Assembly: GCF_030545015.1 (NCBI RefSeq)
Contig: NZ_CP120653.1
Coordinates: forward strand, 744,001 to 808,000
Direction: 5' to 3'
Length of the DNA stretch: 64,000 nt
DNA from: Myroides sp. JBRI-B21084
GTDB taxonomy: Bacteria; Bacteroidota; Bacteroidia; Flavobacteriales; Flavobacteriaceae
Part shown: positions 37,287-44,577 of the stretch, piece by piece
How positions within the stretch are numbered: the first letter of the stretch is position 1
Layout: each line of letters begins with the position of its first letter
The notes under the pieces: generated by a model
Seen by the model: only the letters and a program-made list of their open reading frames with translations
What the model was told of the DNA's origin: nothing
Database searches by the model: none
Made by a program: the position numbers and the translations under genes

Positions 37287-38009
37287 ATGAAGCACATGGA
37301 ACAATTTTTAGATGCTACTTATCTTAAAACACCAGAGCAAGCAAATTTGTCTAAACTTGAAAATGTTATTTTTATTGAAAATTTGTTGCACAACGCGGTG
37401 AAAAATAAATACAAATGTGTAATGATTTTGCCAGAGTATGTAGCAATGGCAAAAAGTTTTTTTGGTTTATACAAAAGCAATGTTTTGGTAGGTACAGTAA
37501 TTGATTTTCCTATGGGTAGTGCATCAACTCAAGATAAATTAGCACAAGCTCAAGAAGTAATAGATTTAGGAGCCGATGAATTGGATTTTGTAATAGATTA
37601 CCAAGCGTTTAAAAAAGGCAATGTTTCCTATGTGCAGAACCAAGTTAAGTTATGTACCGCTTTGTGTTTACATCAACAAAAAACAGTAAAATGGATTATA
37701 GAAACAGCAGCTTTATCAAACAAAGAAATTATTCAAATAACTACACTTATAAAAAATACGGTTATTAAGAATTTTAAAGAAGTAGATTTTTGTCGTGTTT
37801 TTGTAAAATCATCAACAGGCTTTTTTCAAACAATAAACAATCTTTCAAATGGAGCTACACCTGAAAATATAACCTTGATTATTGAAAATGCATCGCCATT
37901 GCCCGTAAAAGCATCCGGCGGAATTAAAACAAAACAACAAGCGCTGTTTTATTTACAAATGGGGGTAAAGCGCATAGGGACATCGTCACAAATTGAAATA
38001 GTAAAGTAA
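37287..38009 (+). CDS. deoC: Deoxyribose-phosphate aldolase
   Basis: Class I aldolase splitting 2-deoxyribose-5-phosphate into acetaldehyde and glyceraldehyde-3-phosphate, in deoxynucleoside catabolism. From ATG 37287 (240 residues; a longer open frame from 37185 runs through the terminator and VanZ-like gene and is not real) the active residues are visible: Schiff-base Lys174 (FVKSSTGF), Lys208 (VKASGGIK) and Asp100/Asp104 (DELDFVID). MKHMEQ offers a second start at 37296. Confidence 0.92.
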   Translation: MKHMEQFLDATYLKTPEQANLSKLENVIFIENLLHNAVKNKYKCVMILPEYVAMAKSFFGLYKSNVLVGTVIDFPMGSASTQDKLAQAQEVIDLGADELDFVIDYQAFKKGNVSYVQNQVKLCTALCLHQQKTVKWIIETAALSNKEIIQITTLIKNTVIKNFKEVDFCRVFVKSSTGFFQTINNLSNGATPENITLIIENASPLPVKASGGIKTKQQALFYLQMGVKRIGTSSQIEIVK

Positions 38010-38091
38010 AATCAAGTTATTTTCTTTGAATTTTCGGTTTTGTTTAACATGATAAAAATGTAAATAGTTAGTTTTAAGATTTTTTTTAAAG

Positions 38092-38099
38092 TATATTTG
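38092..38099 (+). promoter_or_regulatory. -7 element for the ctaB operon
   Basis: TATATTTG matches TAnnTTTG. Transcription from here would start near 38103, giving a leader with a short ATG frame (38114-38155) that overlaps the ctaB start. Confidence 0.5.
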
Positions 38100-38130
38100 C
38101 ACACCGAATTTTTATGAGTAAACAGTTATT

Positions 38131-39030
38131 TTGGAAACACCTTCATCAACAGTAAAAGTATCAGCAATTGCAGAATTTAAAACGCTAACCAAAGCAGGTT
38201 TGGCATTTAGTGTTGTTTTTTCTACCTTGGCAGGTTATTTATTGGCAGTAGAAGATTGGCAGCAAATTAGTTTGGTAAAGCTTTTTATGTTGGCAGTTGG
38301 TGGTTATTGTATGGTTGGGGCTTCTAACGTTTTTAATCAAGTGATTGAAAAAGATTTAGATGCAAAAATGGATCGTACCAGTAAAAGGCCAGTAGCATCG
38401 GGGCGTGTATCTAAAAACAATGCCTTTATTTTAGCTTCGGCATTAACCATTGTAGGTTTGGTAATTTTATATATTGTAAGTCCAAAAACCGCAATGTTTG
38501 GGGCTATTTCAATTTTTTTATACACCAGCGTTTACACACCATTAAAGCCTTTAACGCCTTTAGCAGTTTTTGTAGGAGCATTTCCAGGCGCTATTCCTTT
38601 TATGTTAGGATGGGTAGCCCATAGCGATCATTTTGGTATTGAAGCAGGTATGTTGTTTTTAATTCAGTTTTTTTGGCAGTTTCCTCATTTTTGGGCATTG
38701 GGTTGGTTTTTGTATAACGATTATGAAAAGGGAGGGTTTTATTTATTGCCATCCCGAAAAAAAGATAAAAAAACAGCATTACAAGTATTATTGTACTGCA
38801 TTTGGTTAATTATAGCCTCATTATTACCGGCAACAGGTTTTACTGGTAGGTTGTTTTTATCGCCAGTAGCTGCGTTTTTAGTTTTAGCAGCTGGCTTATG
38901 GATGTTATATGGTGGGGTGCAATTATACCGCAAACAAACCGATAAAGCAGCTAAAACATTAATGTTAATAAGTGTAACCTATATTACCTTAATACAAATA
39001 ATTTTTATTTTAGATAAATTTTTACGCTAA
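38131..39030 (+). CDS. ctaB: Heme O synthase (protoheme IX farnesyltransferase)
   Basis: UbiA-family prenyltransferase that makes heme O from heme B for the oxidase. The 299-residue product has about nine helices; active-site Asp motifs are NVFNQVIEKDLDAKMDRTSK (NQxxExDxDxxMxRT) and YNDYEKGGFYLLP. The first usable start is TTG 38131 (an in-frame stop lies at 38119). It overlaps the next gene by one base (TAATG), so it heads an oxidase assembly operon. Confidence 0.93.
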   Translation: METPSSTVKVSAIAEFKTLTKAGLAFSVVFSTLAGYLLAVEDWQQISLVKLFMLAVGGYCMVGASNVFNQVIEKDLDAKMDRTSKRPVASGRVSKNNAFILASALTIVGLVILYIVSPKTAMFGAISIFLYTSVYTPLKPLTPLAVFVGAFPGAIPFMLGWVAHSDHFGIEAGMLFLIQFFWQFPHFWALGWFLYNDYEKGGFYLLPSRKKDKKTALQVLLYCIWLIIASLLPATGFTGRLFLSPVAAFLVLAAGLWMLYGGVQLYRKQTDKAAKTLMLISVTYITLIQIIFILDKFLR

Positions 39031-39614
39031 TGAATACAGAAGAATTAATAGCAGAAAAAATACAAAAAGGAAAAGCATACAAAACCATGTTAATTTTTGC
39101 AATGGGAAGTATTGTTATGATTTTTGCCGGATTAACAAGTGCTTATGTTATTAGTAAAAATAGACCCGATTGGTTAAAAGATTTTCAATTGCCACAAGCA
39201 TTTTTATGGAGTACATTGGTTATTGTTTTAAGTAGTATTACTTTTCATTTAGCTAAAAAAGCCATTGAAAAAAACAATCGTACTACAACAAGTTTAATGC
39301 TAGGGTTAACTCTTTTGTTGGGGATTAGTTTTGTAATGCTTCAATTTCAAGGTTTTAATCAAGTAATTGCAGCAGGTTACTACTTTACGGGTAGCGAAAG
39401 TACAATAACAACATCATTTTTATATGTGGTGGTTTTAGTACATATTGCGCATTTAGCAGGCGGACTAATTTCATTATTAATTGTAATTTATAATCATTAT
39501 AAACAAAAGTATAATGCAACTCAAACCCTTGGAATTGAGTTAAGTGCGATGTTTTGGCACTTTTTAGGATTCTTGTGGTTGTATTTGTTTTTATTTTTTA
39601 CTTTTTACAAATAA
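39030..39614 (+). CDS. Heme-copper oxidase subunit III-family protein
   Basis: Integral membrane protein of 194 residues with five helices. Family marks are FAMGSIVMIFAGLTSAYVIS near the N-terminus and HIAHLAGGLISLLIVIY, ending in SAMFWHFLGFLWLYLFLFF (the subunit III WH...W end). It is shorter than the standard subunit III and lies before a longer homologue at 39681. Its start overlaps the ctaB stop codon. Both likely belong to the same oxidase whose subunits I and II are at 14.4-17.4 kb. Confidence 0.88.
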   Translation: MNTEELIAEKIQKGKAYKTMLIFAMGSIVMIFAGLTSAYVISKNRPDWLKDFQLPQAFLWSTLVIVLSSITFHLAKKAIEKNNRTTTSLMLGLTLLLGISFVMLQFQGFNQVIAAGYYFTGSESTITTSFLYVVVLVHIAHLAGGLISLLIVIYNHYKQKYNATQTLGIELSAMFWHFLGFLWLYLFLFFTFYK

Positions 39615-39646
39615 TCTTTTTACTTTTCTTTAAAAGAAAAAAGATG

Positions 39647-39654
39647 TAAATTTG
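39647..39654 (+). promoter_or_regulatory. -7 element for the second subunit III gene
   Basis: TAAATTTG matches TAnnTTTG, about 27 bases before the ATG at 39681. Just upstream TTTTCTTT-A-AAAGAAAA (39624-39640) is a palindrome that may act as a weak terminator of the first subunit III gene. Confidence 0.45.
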
Positions 39655-39680
39655 GGAACTTTTTAACACTTAAACTTTTT

Positions 39681-40673
39681 ATGGGAGCGACAGTAACTAC
39701 AGCAGCGACTAAAGAACAAACATGGGGAGGTGGCGAAGAAATTCAACCTCTAGGAGCCAGCTATGGGAAAATGATGATGTGGTTTTTCATCTTGTCAGAT
39801 TCATTAACATTTGCCGGATTCCTTGCAGCATACGGTTTTACAAGATTCAAATTCATGGATTCTTGGCCAATTGCCGATCAGGTATTTAATCACTTTCCGT
39901 TTATGCATGGTGTTGATGCACCAATGTACTATGTAGCATTAATGACATTTATTTTGATCTTCTCATCGGTAACGATGGTATTAGCGGTAGACGCAGGTCA
40001 TCAAATGAAACAAAAGAAAGTAGCTATTTATATGCTATTAACTATTGTTGGAGGTTTAATTTTCGTTGGATCTCAAGCATGGGAATGGAAAAACTTTATA
40101 ACAGGTACTTACGGTGCTGTTGAAACAAAAGGTGGCGAAATTTTACACTTTGTGAACAAAGAAGGTGAGCGCGTTACATTAGCGCAATTTGCTGATACTT
40201 CTGTAGTTCGTGAAGATGAAACCTTAACTAAAAGTAAAGGTGTTTGGGGTATGAAAGGTGCTTCGCAAACATCGGTTTCATTAAGCCAAGTGAAAGCTGG
40301 TTTAGAAAAAAATCCAGACATTTTAATTAGAACGCAATATACTGTTAAAGGTAACAAACACGAAAAAGTTACTTTAACACGCGAAGAAACTTTAAAAAGA
40401 GCTGAAGACTTTAAATATGTTGTAGAAGGTGCAAACCTTGTTCGTAATGAATACGGTCATAAATCATTTGCAGATTTGTTCTTCTTTATTACAGGTTTCC
40501 ACGGTTTCCACGTTTCGGTTGGGGTATTGTTAAACATTATTATTTTCTTTAATGTTTTATTAGGTACTTACGAAAAAAGAAAAACCTACGAAATGGTTGA
40601 AAAAGTTGGTTTATACTGGCACTTTGTAGATTTAGTTTGGGTGTTTGTATTTACATTCTTCTACTTAGTATAA
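39681..40673 (+). CDS. Cytochrome c oxidase subunit III with a soluble insertion
   Basis: The 330-residue product has the subunit III helix core (MMMWFFILSDSLTFAGFLAA, VGSQAWEWKNFI, FITGFHGFHVSVGVLLNIII, GLYWHFVDLVWVFVFTFFYL). Between helices lies an added soluble loop of about 100 residues (about 140-245: ETKGGEILHFVNKEGERVTL, KGVWGMKGASQTSV). Subunit III keeps the oxidase stable and guides protons and oxygen. It is followed by subunit IV after 21 bp. Confidence 0.92.
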   Translation: MGATVTTAATKEQTWGGGEEIQPLGASYGKMMMWFFILSDSLTFAGFLAAYGFTRFKFMDSWPIADQVFNHFPFMHGVDAPMYYVALMTFILIFSSVTMVLAVDAGHQMKQKKVAIYMLLTIVGGLIFVGSQAWEWKNFITGTYGAVETKGGEILHFVNKEGERVTLAQFADTSVVREDETLTKSKGVWGMKGASQTSVSLSQVKAGLEKNPDILIRTQYTVKGNKHEKVTLTREETLKRAEDFKYVVEGANLVRNEYGHKSFADLFFFITGFHGFHVSVGVLLNIIIFFNVLLGTYEKRKTYEMVEKVGLYWHFVDLVWVFVFTFFYLV

Positions 40674-40694
40674 TCATAAATAATTAAAAGAAAA

Positions 40695-41042
40695 ATGGGA
40701 GCACACGCATCTAATACAAAAAGAATTTGGCAAGTATTTGGTTTACTGTCATTAATAACAATAGTAGAAGTTATTTTAGGTATTTTAAAGCCCGACGCTT
40801 TATTTCACCACGATTTATTTAGCTTAAGCTACCTAAACTGGATTTTTATTATATTAACCATTGTTAAAGCATACTACATTATGTGGGCGTTTATGCACTT
40901 AGAAGGTGAAAAAGCATCTTTTCGCTGGTCAATAGTTGCACCAATGGTTTTCTTAATTGCTTACTTAGCTTGTTTAGTTTTAATAGAAGGCGATTATATT
41001 CACGAAGTTTTTAGAACATCAAGTATTAAATGGATGTTTTAA
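40695..41042 (+). CDS. Cytochrome c oxidase subunit IV-type protein
   Basis: The 115-residue product has three helices and resembles the small bacterial subunit IV (COX4 prokaryotic type): WQVFGLLSLITIVEVILGIL, LNWIFIILTIVKAYYIMWAF, MHLEGEKASFRWSIVAPMVF. It ends at a strong terminator. It accompanies the subunit III genes and has an assembly or stabilising role. Confidence 0.88.
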   Translation: MGAHASNTKRIWQVFGLLSLITIVEVILGILKPDALFHHDLFSLSYLNWIFIILTIVKAYYIMWAFMHLEGEKASFRWSIVAPMVFLIAYLACLVLIEGDYIHEVFRTSSIKWMF

Positions 41043-41060
41043 TTTATAAATAACAGTTAA

Positions 41061-41089
41061 AAAGGCGGTATTTACACCGCCTTTTTTTA
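41061..41089 (+). terminator. Intrinsic terminator after subunit IV
   Basis: AAAGGCGGT (41061-41069) pairs with ACCGCCTTT (41076-41084), T run 41082-41088. The T run overlaps the next promoter. Confidence 0.85.
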
Positions 41090-41095
41090 TTTTTG
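41088..41095 (+). promoter_or_regulatory. -7 element for the SCO gene cluster, overlapping the terminator tail
   Basis: TATTTTTG matches TAnnTTTG and begins at the last T of the terminator. The ATG at 41111 follows 15 bases later. Confidence 0.5.
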
Positions 41096-41110
41096 TAAAA
41101 ATTTTTCAGC

Positions 41111-41773
41111 ATGAAAAAATTACTTGTATTAGTTGCCCTTTTTATAGTACCTATTGTTGCATATTTGTTTTTTGCATCGGGGGTTAACTCGTTTATAAAA
41201 CTACCCGTTGTTACCGAAAAAATTTCCGAACTCCCTTCAAACTGGCAAACATTATCGGGCAACCAAATCCAACTAAAAAATAAAATTACCATATTAGGTT
41301 TTACCGGTAACGATATTACTTATGTAGAAGGTAATATGACTAATTTGGCTCATAAAATTTACGATAGAAATAAAGATTTTGTAGATTTTCAGGTAATTAT
41401 GATTGCACCTATTGGTACCGAGCAAAATCTTAAAAAATTACAAAATGAGTTAAGCGTTAATTTAGATTTAAAAAATTGGCATTTTGTAACTGCAAACCCT
41501 AGTGAAATTCAATCGTATCATAAACAATTAGGTTTAATAGGTGGTTTAAACGCTAAATTTGGTACACCTAACGTTTATATTATTGACAAAGAATTGAATT
41601 TACGTGGACGGAAAGGGAAGAATAAAAAAGGCGAAGAAGAATACCGTGAAGGGTATAATACTATTTCGGCAGCTGATTTACACAATGAAATGGCCGATGA
41701 TGTAAAAGTAATTTTGGCAGAATACCGTTTGGCTTTAAAAAAGAATAATAAAAAAGATAACGTAACTCATTAA
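41111..41773 (+). CDS. Thioredoxin-fold membrane-anchored protein without cysteines
   Basis: The 220-residue product has an N-terminal membrane anchor (residues 3-24) and a soluble domain with thioredoxin/SCO-like layout: KITILGFTGNDITYVEGN, FQVIMIAPIGTEQ, and the cis-Pro-like GTPNVYIIDKELNLRGR. There is no Cys in the whole protein, so it cannot work as a thiol oxidoreductase or CxxxC copper donor. It is followed after two bases by sco1 in an oxidase-assembly block; a binding or chaperone role there is plausible. Unrecognised otherwise. Confidence 0.75.
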   Translation: MKKLLVLVALFIVPIVAYLFFASGVNSFIKLPVVTEKISELPSNWQTLSGNQIQLKNKITILGFTGNDITYVEGNMTNLAHKIYDRNKDFVDFQVIMIAPIGTEQNLKKLQNELSVNLDLKNWHFVTANPSEIQSYHKQLGLIGGLNAKFGTPNVYIIDKELNLRGRKGKNKKGEEEYREGYNTISAADLHNEMADDVKVILAEYRLALKKNNKKDNVTH

Positions 41774-41775
41774 TA

Positions 41776-42444
41776 ATGAAAAAAAACTATTCTTACATTT
41801 GGATTTCATTAATTGTATTGATTTTTGGAATTTACTTTGTACCAAAAATTGTAAACCGTTTTAAAGATGCTTCGGTAGTTGAAAGCGATCGTTTAAATGT
41901 TGCTAACAGAAATGATTTGTTAGAAGTAGGTAAGGCTCCTAGTTTTTCGTTCACTAATCAAAACAACGAAATCATTTCAAATAAAAATTACGAAGGAAAA
42001 GTATATTTGGTTGAGTTTTTCTTTTCTACTTGCCCTACTATTTGTCCTATTATGAACGAAAATATGGTTAAAATTCAAAACGAATTTCAAAAAGAAGAAC
42101 GTTTTGGTATTGTTTCAATCACCATAGATCCTGAAACAGATACACCTGAAAACTTAAAGCAACATGCTAAATTTTTAGGTGCAACCATGAAAAACTGGAA
42201 TTTTTTAACAGGTAAGCAAGACGATATTTTTGCGTTATCTAAAAAGTTTAACTTATATGTAGGTGAAAATAGCGATGCACCAGGTGGTTTTGAACATTCG
42301 GGCTTATTTGCTTTGGTTGATAAAAATGGAATGATTCGTGCCCGTGATATCGCTCTAAATTCTGATTTTCCATATTATGATGGAACCAATGCAGAAGGGT
42401 TAAAAATGCTTAAAGAAGACATTCAACAATTAATTAAAGAATAA
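41776..42444 (+). CDS. SCO1/SenC copper chaperone
   Basis: Membrane-anchored (helix about 4-25) thioredoxin-fold protein of 222 residues that delivers copper to the CuA site of the oxidase. Copper ligands are visible: CPTIC within EFFFSTCPTICPIMNEN, and the His in GFEHSGLFALVD. Overlaps the next gene by one base (TAATG). Confidence 0.93.
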   Translation: MKKNYSYIWISLIVLIFGIYFVPKIVNRFKDASVVESDRLNVANRNDLLEVGKAPSFSFTNQNNEIISNKNYEGKVYLVEFFFSTCPTICPIMNENMVKIQNEFQKEERFGIVSITIDPETDTPENLKQHAKFLGATMKNWNFLTGKQDDIFALSKKFNLYVGENSDAPGGFEHSGLFALVDKNGMIRARDIALNSDFPYYDGTNAEGLKMLKEDIQQLIKE

Positions 42445-42986
42445 TGGAAAACGTACAAATTGAAAAAAAATACAATATTTGGATTTGGATTTTATCAATT
42501 GCAATTCCTGTGGTGGTAGCCATTTTATTTAGTGTAAACTTACATGATTTGGGTTACAATGTTAAACCACTTACTTTTTTGCCACCTATATATGCAACTA
42601 TAAATGGTTTAACTGCTGTTTTATTAATATGGGCAGTTGCTGCAATTAAAAAAGGGAATAAATCATTACACGAAAAATTAATTAAAATTTGTATTGGTTG
42701 CTCATTGGCATTTTTAGCAATGTACGTGGCGTATCATATGACATCTATTGATATTAAATATCGTGGTGAGGGTGCATTAAGATATATTTACTTTTTTATC
42801 TTAATAACACATATTTTACTATCAATTATAATCATTCCGTTTGTATTGGTAACATTTGTACGTGGAATTTCGGGGGCTTATCAACGCCATAAAAAATTAG
42901 CTCGTATAACATACCCTATGTGGTTGTATGTTGCGGTGACTGGTGTAATTGTATATTTAATGATTTCGCCTTATTATGTTCACTAA
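42444..42986 (+). CDS. DUF420 membrane protein
   Basis: The 180-residue product has about five helices and matches DUF420 (YozB/CtaM-like): PLTFLPPIYATINGLTAVLL, AYHMTSIDIKYRGEGALRYI, FILITHILLSIIIIPFVLVT. CtaM of Staphylococcus, a member of this family, is needed for heme-copper oxidase assembly. The position after SCO1 fits such a role. Conserved His residues (YHMTS, ITHIL) could bind heme. Confidence 0.88.
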   Translation: MENVQIEKKYNIWIWILSIAIPVVVAILFSVNLHDLGYNVKPLTFLPPIYATINGLTAVLLIWAVAAIKKGNKSLHEKLIKICIGCSLAFLAMYVAYHMTSIDIKYRGEGALRYIYFFILITHILLSIIIIPFVLVTFVRGISGAYQRHKKLARITYPMWLYVAVTGVIVYLMISPYYVH

Positions 42987-43218
42987 AAAAACAATTACCT
43001 ACTATTTATTTTCTATTTTCTTTTTTCTGTTTTCTTTAGAAGGATTTGCACAATGTGCTATGTGCAGGGCATCGTTAGAAACCGAAGAAACAGGTTTAAA
43101 AGCCGAAGCTGTTAACGATGGTATTGTGTATTTAATGGCTTTTCCGTACTTGTTGTTATTAATTGGTGGTGTGGTAATTTATCGCATTATGAAAAGTAAA
43201 AAGAAAAGTAAATTATAG
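42976..43218 (+). CDS. Small CxxC membrane protein
   Basis: The 80-residue product starts with a signal-like helix ending at EGFAQ, then CAMCRASLETEETG (CxxC at 27-30), a second membrane helix (about 49-70) and a Lys-rich tail (KSKKKSKL). The CxxC would lie on the periplasmic side. It overlaps the DUF420 gene by 11 bp and is the last in the oxidase-assembly block. A copper- or thiol-handling role is inferred from context. Confidence 0.8.
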   Translation: MFTKKTITYYLFSIFFFLFSLEGFAQCAMCRASLETEETGLKAEAVNDGIVYLMAFPYLLLLIGGVVIYRIMKSKKKSKL

Positions 43219-43222
43219 TGCC

Positions 43223-43888
43223 ATGGTTTATATTTTAAATATTGAAACCGCTACTAAAAATTGTTCGGTAAGTATTTCGGCAAATGGCGAAACAGTTGCT
43301 TTTAAAGAAATTTCGGAAGAACAATTTAACCATGCTGAAAAATTACATGTTTTTGTAAAAAATGTTTTACAAGAAATAAATATCGGTATTAACCAATTAA
43401 GTGCGGTGGCAGTTAGTAAAGGACCAGGGTCATACACTGGTTTACGAATTGGTGTTTCGGCTGCAAAAGGTTTTTGTTATGCCTTAAATATACCTTTAAT
43501 TTCGGTTGATACATTGGCTGTTTTGGCAGCGCAAATTAAAATTAATTCTGGTGTAATCGTTCCAATGATTGATGCCAGACGAATGGAAGTTTTTACTCAA
43601 ATGTTCAATGTTAAACACAAAGCAATTGCTGCTGCAGAAGCTTTAATTGTTGATGAAAATGCTTTTGCAGATAGAAACGAAAATATTCATTTAGTGGGTG
43701 ATGGTGCATTAAAATGTAAAACTGTTTTAAATGAAGATAAATTTGTGTATTATGATGCCAATATTTATCCTTCAGCAAAAGAAATGAGCATTTTAAGTTT
43801 TGATAAATTTCAAAAAAACGAGTTTGAAGATGTGGCTTACTTTGAACCTTATTACCTTAAAGATTTTATGCTAACAACTAAAAAATAA
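43223..43888 (+). CDS. tsaB: tRNA threonylcarbamoyladenosine synthesis dimerisation protein TsaB
   Basis: Partner of TsaD in making t6A at tRNA position 37. The 221-residue protein starts ILNIETATKNCSVSIS and has the TsaB core AVAVSKGPGSYTGLRIGVSA and PMIDARRMEVFTQMF. It begins five bases after the small CxxC gene and is probably read from the same transcript, ending at the hairpin at 43888. Confidence 0.95.
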   Translation: MVYILNIETATKNCSVSISANGETVAFKEISEEQFNHAEKLHVFVKNVLQEINIGINQLSAVAVSKGPGSYTGLRIGVSAAKGFCYALNIPLISVDTLAVLAAQIKINSGVIVPMIDARRMEVFTQMFNVKHKAIAAAEALIVDENAFADRNENIHLVGDGALKCKTVLNEDKFVYYDANIYPSAKEMSILSFDKFQKNEFEDVAYFEPYYLKDFMLTTKK

Positions 43889-43920
43889 AAGACTCCGTTT
43901 TTGCGGAGTCTTTCGTTTTT
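43888..43920. terminator. Bidirectional intrinsic terminator
   Basis: AAAGACTCCG (43888-43897) pairs with CGGAGTCTTT (43904-43913). A-rich on the left, T-rich on the right. It serves tsaB and the convergent minus-strand gene ending at 43919. Confidence 0.8.
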
Positions 43921-44572
43921 ATAAAGTGGCTAAAAAGTTACCTAACTTAATTAAATCACTATCGTTTTCTTTAATTTTATTTTCTTTTAAGAACTTTTTA
44001 ATAGCAGCTGATTTTTCAGGCATGTATTTGTCGAACGTTTTTTGTTTACCGTCAAACTCAAAAGTTTCGTTATTGTAAGTTATATAATATTTATCTCTAT
44101 TTAATTTATAAATTGCTTGCGTGTCAGTTTCGTAACTGTTAGCTGCCTTTTGTGCAGGATTTAGTTTGATACTTATAAATTTAGAAACTTTAACGTTGTT
44201 TTGATCTACTAAAACACTATGGTATCTTTCGTACGATTTTCCATTGTCAATATATTGAAAAAGTTCAAAAACACTTCCGTCTTCAAATGCAAAATGCGTA
44301 TTTTTTTCTTTAATTAGTTCTAAAATATCTTTACCGTTTTTATATTCCATTAAATCTGAGTAAGCATTGTATCTAATTAAAAAATCTTGAGTGCCTTTAT
44401 TTACTTTAGCACTTTGAAATGCTTCTTTTAAATATTTTGAACCCGCTACAGTTTCATCGGTAAAACTAGAAAGTGGTTTAAATGTTAAAGTGGTTCCTGT
44501 TTGAACAGTTACTTGTGCGGTTGTTGTAAGGGTTAATAATCCAAACGAAAGTAATAAGATTGTTTTTTTCAT
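43919..44572 (-). CDS. Secreted hypothetical protein
   Basis: The 217-residue product has a signal peptide (MKKTILLLSFGLLTLTTTAQ) and a soluble remainder rich in Lys, Tyr and Asn (e.g. RYNAYSDLMEYKNGKDILEL, DKYYITYNNETFEFDGKQKT). I recognise no domain. It has no C-terminal sorting signal, so it is expected in the periplasm. It starts five bases after the end of the DUF255 gene and is likely co-transcribed with it. Confidence 0.8.
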   Translation of the reverse strand: MKKTILLLSFGLLTLTTTAQVTVQTGTTLTFKPLSSFTDETVAGSKYLKEAFQSAKVNKGTQDFLIRYNAYSDLMEYKNGKDILELIKEKNTHFAFEDGSVFELFQYIDNGKSYERYHSVLVDQNNVKVSKFISIKLNPAQKAANSYETDTQAIYKLNRDKYYITYNNETFEFDGKQKTFDKYMPEKSAAIKKFLKENKIKENDSDLIKLGNFLATL

Positions 44573-44577
44573 TGTTA

